Source of the DNA: Saprospiraceae bacterium
Lineage (GTDB): Bacteria > Bacteroidota > Bacteroidia > Chitinophagales > Saprospiraceae
NCBI GenBank assembly: GCA_007125435.1
Contig: SLDF01000007.1
Coordinates: 1-14,202 of the forward strand
Direction of reading: 5' to 3'
DNA length: 14,202 bases
A program made the translations under genes and the position numbers. This document shows, piece after piece, positions 13,301-14,202 of this stretch; the stretch's first letter is position 1; each line of letters starts with the position of its first letter. The notes beneath the pieces were generated by a model. The model searched no databases. It had not been told where the DNA came from and saw only the letters and a list, made by a program, of their open reading frames with translations.

Positions 13301-13956
13301 ACGTCGAGGTACTATGGAGCAATGGTGTAGTTTCTGAATCCTTAGAAGACCTAGAGGCCGGTATTTATGTATTCGAGATTATAAGTAGCAATGATTGTCG
13401 TCTCTTAGATTCAGTCGAAGTACTGCAGCCGGATTCGTTGAGATTTAGTTTTGTCAGAGTCAATCAGGACAATGGAAGCTCAAGTGGAGAGATCGAATTA
13501 CATATCGTAGGCGGCACAGAACCTTATCATGTAGTAGCAGAGGGCCAAAATTTTGTTACTGAGTCAGATAGTAATGTATTGCTTAATCTTCCTGCAGATG
13601 TTTATGAGATTAGAGTAACCGATGCAAATGATTGCCAGGCAGAACGTGCTTCGGTAGAAATTCAGTTGCAAGTCTCCTATGAAGACATAATGACGGCACA
13701 TAATATACTGATATCTCCAAACCCCGCAAGTGACTTTGTCAACATCAGTATCGATAATATTAAAGATAATACATTTGAAATCTTAATCGTGGATATCTAT
13801 GGCCGAGTACTTAAGAATCAAAATGTGAATACCTTATCAACTGGCGATCATCAAGATATCAGAATTAACGTTCGCGACCTAAAGTCCGGTTTGTATCAAA
13901 TAATGGTCAGGTCAGGCCAAAATCACTTTACGTCTGGTCTTATTATCCAACATTGA
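10330..13956 (+). CDS. T9SS-secreted multidomain surface protein: thioredoxin-like domain + SprB-type repeats
   Basis: About 1,208 residues from the ATG at 10330; an ATG at 10306 would put 8 residues in front of the signal peptide (MKFNYLLLMVVFTISSA then KAQ) and is less likely. Order of parts, by nucleotide: signal peptide; thioredoxin/TlpA-like domain (about 10396-10850) with active site WCGPC at 10513-10527 and the cis-Pro at FYPT (10747-10758); SprB-like modules 1-2 (10858-11303); two PKD-like modules (11311-11810); SprB-like modules 3-6 (11812-12711); a linker; an HYR-like module (12982-13206, starting after DNTPP); SprB-like modules 7-8 (13207-13671); and a type A T9SS sorting domain from ILISPNPASDFVNIS (13705-13953). 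It should cross the outer membrane through T9SS and be surface-anchored or released. SprB itself is a gliding adhesin, but the repeat alone does not prove motility. Ends with a strong terminator. Confidence 0.93.
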   Translation: MKFNYLLLMVVFTISSATIKAQLPNGTTAPDFTTTDIFGQTHNLYSYLDQGYTVILKFTATWCGPCWNYHQTGALETVWDNYGPDGTDEAIVLFLESDPSTGINCLYGESSCPSSQGNWVDGTPFPIINDHIPAQSYAINFYPTIYGICPDKKVTLIGQAPAASINTFIQNCKIVNYQPTVTHVSCKGESDGAINLTIESGTEPITFLWNNGATTSSLSDLSAGVYTVTMTDAFGNITEGNPIEVLEPAEDLSASVIDITPDNCFGNNGAITVSGLGGTAPYSYVWSNGANSPSTEGLLPGTYNVTVTDVNNCITDIQSIEVGHVPPPEAFVTGETIIDCNNTFTEFDGSTSSVGPQYTYEWTTDFGNIISGQNTTNVVVDAAGTYTLFVTDNDWNCTTSASISAIEANDPPNIFTDEIAYIPCEESQMVLNSSGDSGAGYIIQWSTNDGQIIQGENSLEPLIEGEGTYTLSILNEFTGCEAISSVFVAFANPPELNSSINHIECFGDMSGNIFLDIFSVSPPFNIEWSNGHDEDVLLNVGAGTYDVTVTDNLNCVNSASFTIDQPDELLASASIIHASGEGISDGSVLINVEGGSEPYEIEWSNGETTFGLEDITPGSYSYTITDNNGCAIQGIATVQASGCSIALEVDIQQHVTCPEGTDGVVEISSPNAQGAIVVEWNDGVIGSIRDDLSAGTYNVMVIDEDGCPGQTTVEVNEPPSLNIDIESLTAFDCSEDQTGEIAISISGGTGSNYEVEWSTGDTGIALGNLLFGDITATITDEANCVYTFDANIPVDNYQLPTALSLDTLEVVLDEEGIFDLDASTIDAGSFSACDNGFDLLSLSISQSEFTCDDAGFQQVMLIATDPTGQADTTFTVLHIIDNTPPVIICPNSFETVSCRQIISYDEVLASDNCEVTIQQVSGPLPNEDFSFGQNELSFEAIDASGNVSTCSFTVNLIEDRIDVEKNVINCSCFGQNDGHIDLMIDKGAADNVEVLWSNGVVSESLEDLEAGIYVFEIISSNDCRLLDSVEVLQPDSLRFSFVRVNQDNGSSSGEIELHIVGGTEPYHVVAEGQNFVTESDSNVLLNLPADVYEIRVTDANDCQAERASVEIQLQVSYEDIMTAHNILISPNPASDFVNISIDNIKDNTFEILIVDIYGRVLKNQNVNTLSTGDHQDIRINVRDLKSGLYQIMVRSGQNHFTSGLIIQH
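10858..13671 (+). repeat. Eight SprB-like modules (about 70-80 residues each), coding
   Basis: Each module has a start such as SCKGESDGAI or ECFGDMSGNI, a W-S-N-G type centre (LWNNG, VWSNG, EWSNG, EWSNG, EWNDG, EWSTG, LWSNG in modules 1-7; lost in module 8), then AGTYxVTVTD and a late Cys after N/D (NNC, LNC, NGC, DGC, ANC, NDC). Modules begin near 10858, 11086, 11812, 12037, 12253, 12493, 13207 and 13441; between them (11311-11810, 12712-13206) are PKD-like and HYR-like modules. Both Cys are kept in modules 2, 3, 5, 6 and 7, which could form a disulfide; modules 1, 4 and 8 have only one. The modules differ strongly in sequence, so they are old rather than recent copies. Confidence 0.85.
13705..13953 (+). 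other. T9SS type A C-terminal sorting domain (coding)
   Basis: The last about 83 residues have the type A CTD pattern: ISPNPASDFVNIS, then IVDIYGRVLKN, then INVRDLKSGLYQIMV and a final LIIQH. This domain directs export by the type IX system and is removed or used for surface attachment after crossing the outer membrane. Confidence 0.92.
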
Positions 13957-13978
13957 CCATTTAACCATAAACCACAAC

Positions 13979-14015
13979 AAAAGCCCGCCGATATGCATCG
14001 ACGGGCTTTTTTATT
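13979..14015 (+). terminator. Rho-independent terminator of the T9SS protein gene
   Basis: AAAAGCCCG (13979-13987) pairs with CGGGCTTTT (14002-14010); an inner CGAT/ATCG stem continues it past one C-A mismatch around loop ATGC. A T-tract runs on to TTTTTT at 14007-14012. It begins 22 bp after the stop codon. Confidence 0.93.
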
Positions 14016-14016
14016 T

Positions 14017-14202
14017 TTACATTGACATATGACATTAAAATGTATAACATCAGGATTGTCTATTCAGTCAATATGTCAATAGGCTCTTTTATTGGGTCAC
14101 TTATTATTTCTGGGGAGTAGGTCTTAAATTATACAGTTAAGAAAATAGATTTACAAACAGTATAAATCTATACTAGCTGCGTTTAATTTGGACTTTTGGC
14201 TG
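14017..14202. other. Non-coding tail with two inverted repeats
   Basis: No gene is seen. Two perfect inverted repeats are present: ATTGACATAT (14021-14030) with ATATGTCAAT (14071-14080), 40 bp apart, and ATAGATTTA (14145-14153) with TAAATCTAT (14163-14171), 9 bp apart. They could be operator sites or hairpins belonging to a gene beyond the window edge. Confidence 0.5.

Noticed and set aside
10858..13671. CRISPR or tandem DNA repeat in the last third of the window
   Set aside because: Similarity is only at protein level between diverged SprB-like modules; there are no identical direct DNA repeats with unique spacers.

Overview
The window looks like a chromosomal segment of a Bacteroidota bacterium, plausibly Saprospiria or a relative (that rank is an inference). 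The evidence is a very large surface protein with SprB-type repeats and a C-terminal type IX secretion (T9SS) sorting domain, the lack of strong Shine-Dalgarno sites, and repeated exact matches to the Bacteroidota -7 promoter element TAnnTTTG upstream of several genes. The base composition is AT-rich, apart from a dispersed GC-rich repeat.

Layout. Bases 1-343 hold no convincing gene but contain structured, possibly repeat-derived DNA. Then come an orphan LuxE/PaaK-like acyl-activating protein (minus strand) and a divergent small lipoprotein (plus). Next is a minus-strand pair, an ArsC/Spx-family thioredoxin-fold protein followed by hemF (oxygen-dependent coproporphyrinogen oxidase), transcribed away from a plus-strand uridine phosphorylase-like gene. 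A convergent gap carrying repeat copy A follows. A minus-strand block then reads, in transcription order: SPFH/SHOCT protein, double-zinc-ribbon tail-anchored membrane protein, short asparaginase-like protein, purC. The SPFH and zinc-ribbon genes are 10 bp apart and resemble the YdjI/YdjG partnership of Bacillus subtilis. A 446-bp mostly empty gap leads to tRNA-His(GTG), which has a recognisable promoter and a terminator. An outer-membrane beta-barrel-like protein with a very basic tail (minus) and a class I methyltransferase (plus) flank inverted repeat copy B. The window ends with a roughly 1,200-residue T9SS cargo protein that joins an N-terminal thioredoxin-like domain to eight SprB-like modules, PKD-like and HYR-like modules and a sorting domain. 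A strong terminator follows, then about 185 bp of non-coding DNA rich in inverted repeats.

Most genes are housekeeping (haem, purine and nucleoside metabolism, tRNA). The less ordinary content is: (1) a 115-bp GC-rich hairpin repeat in two inverted copies (91% identical by hand count) plus a partial third copy; (2) the SPFH/zinc-ribbon membrane module; (3) the thioredoxin-SprB-T9SS fusion, with an operator-like palindrome wrapped round its predicted -7 box; and (4) an orphan LuxE-like enzyme. No CRISPR array, transposase, integrase or recognisable defence system is visible.
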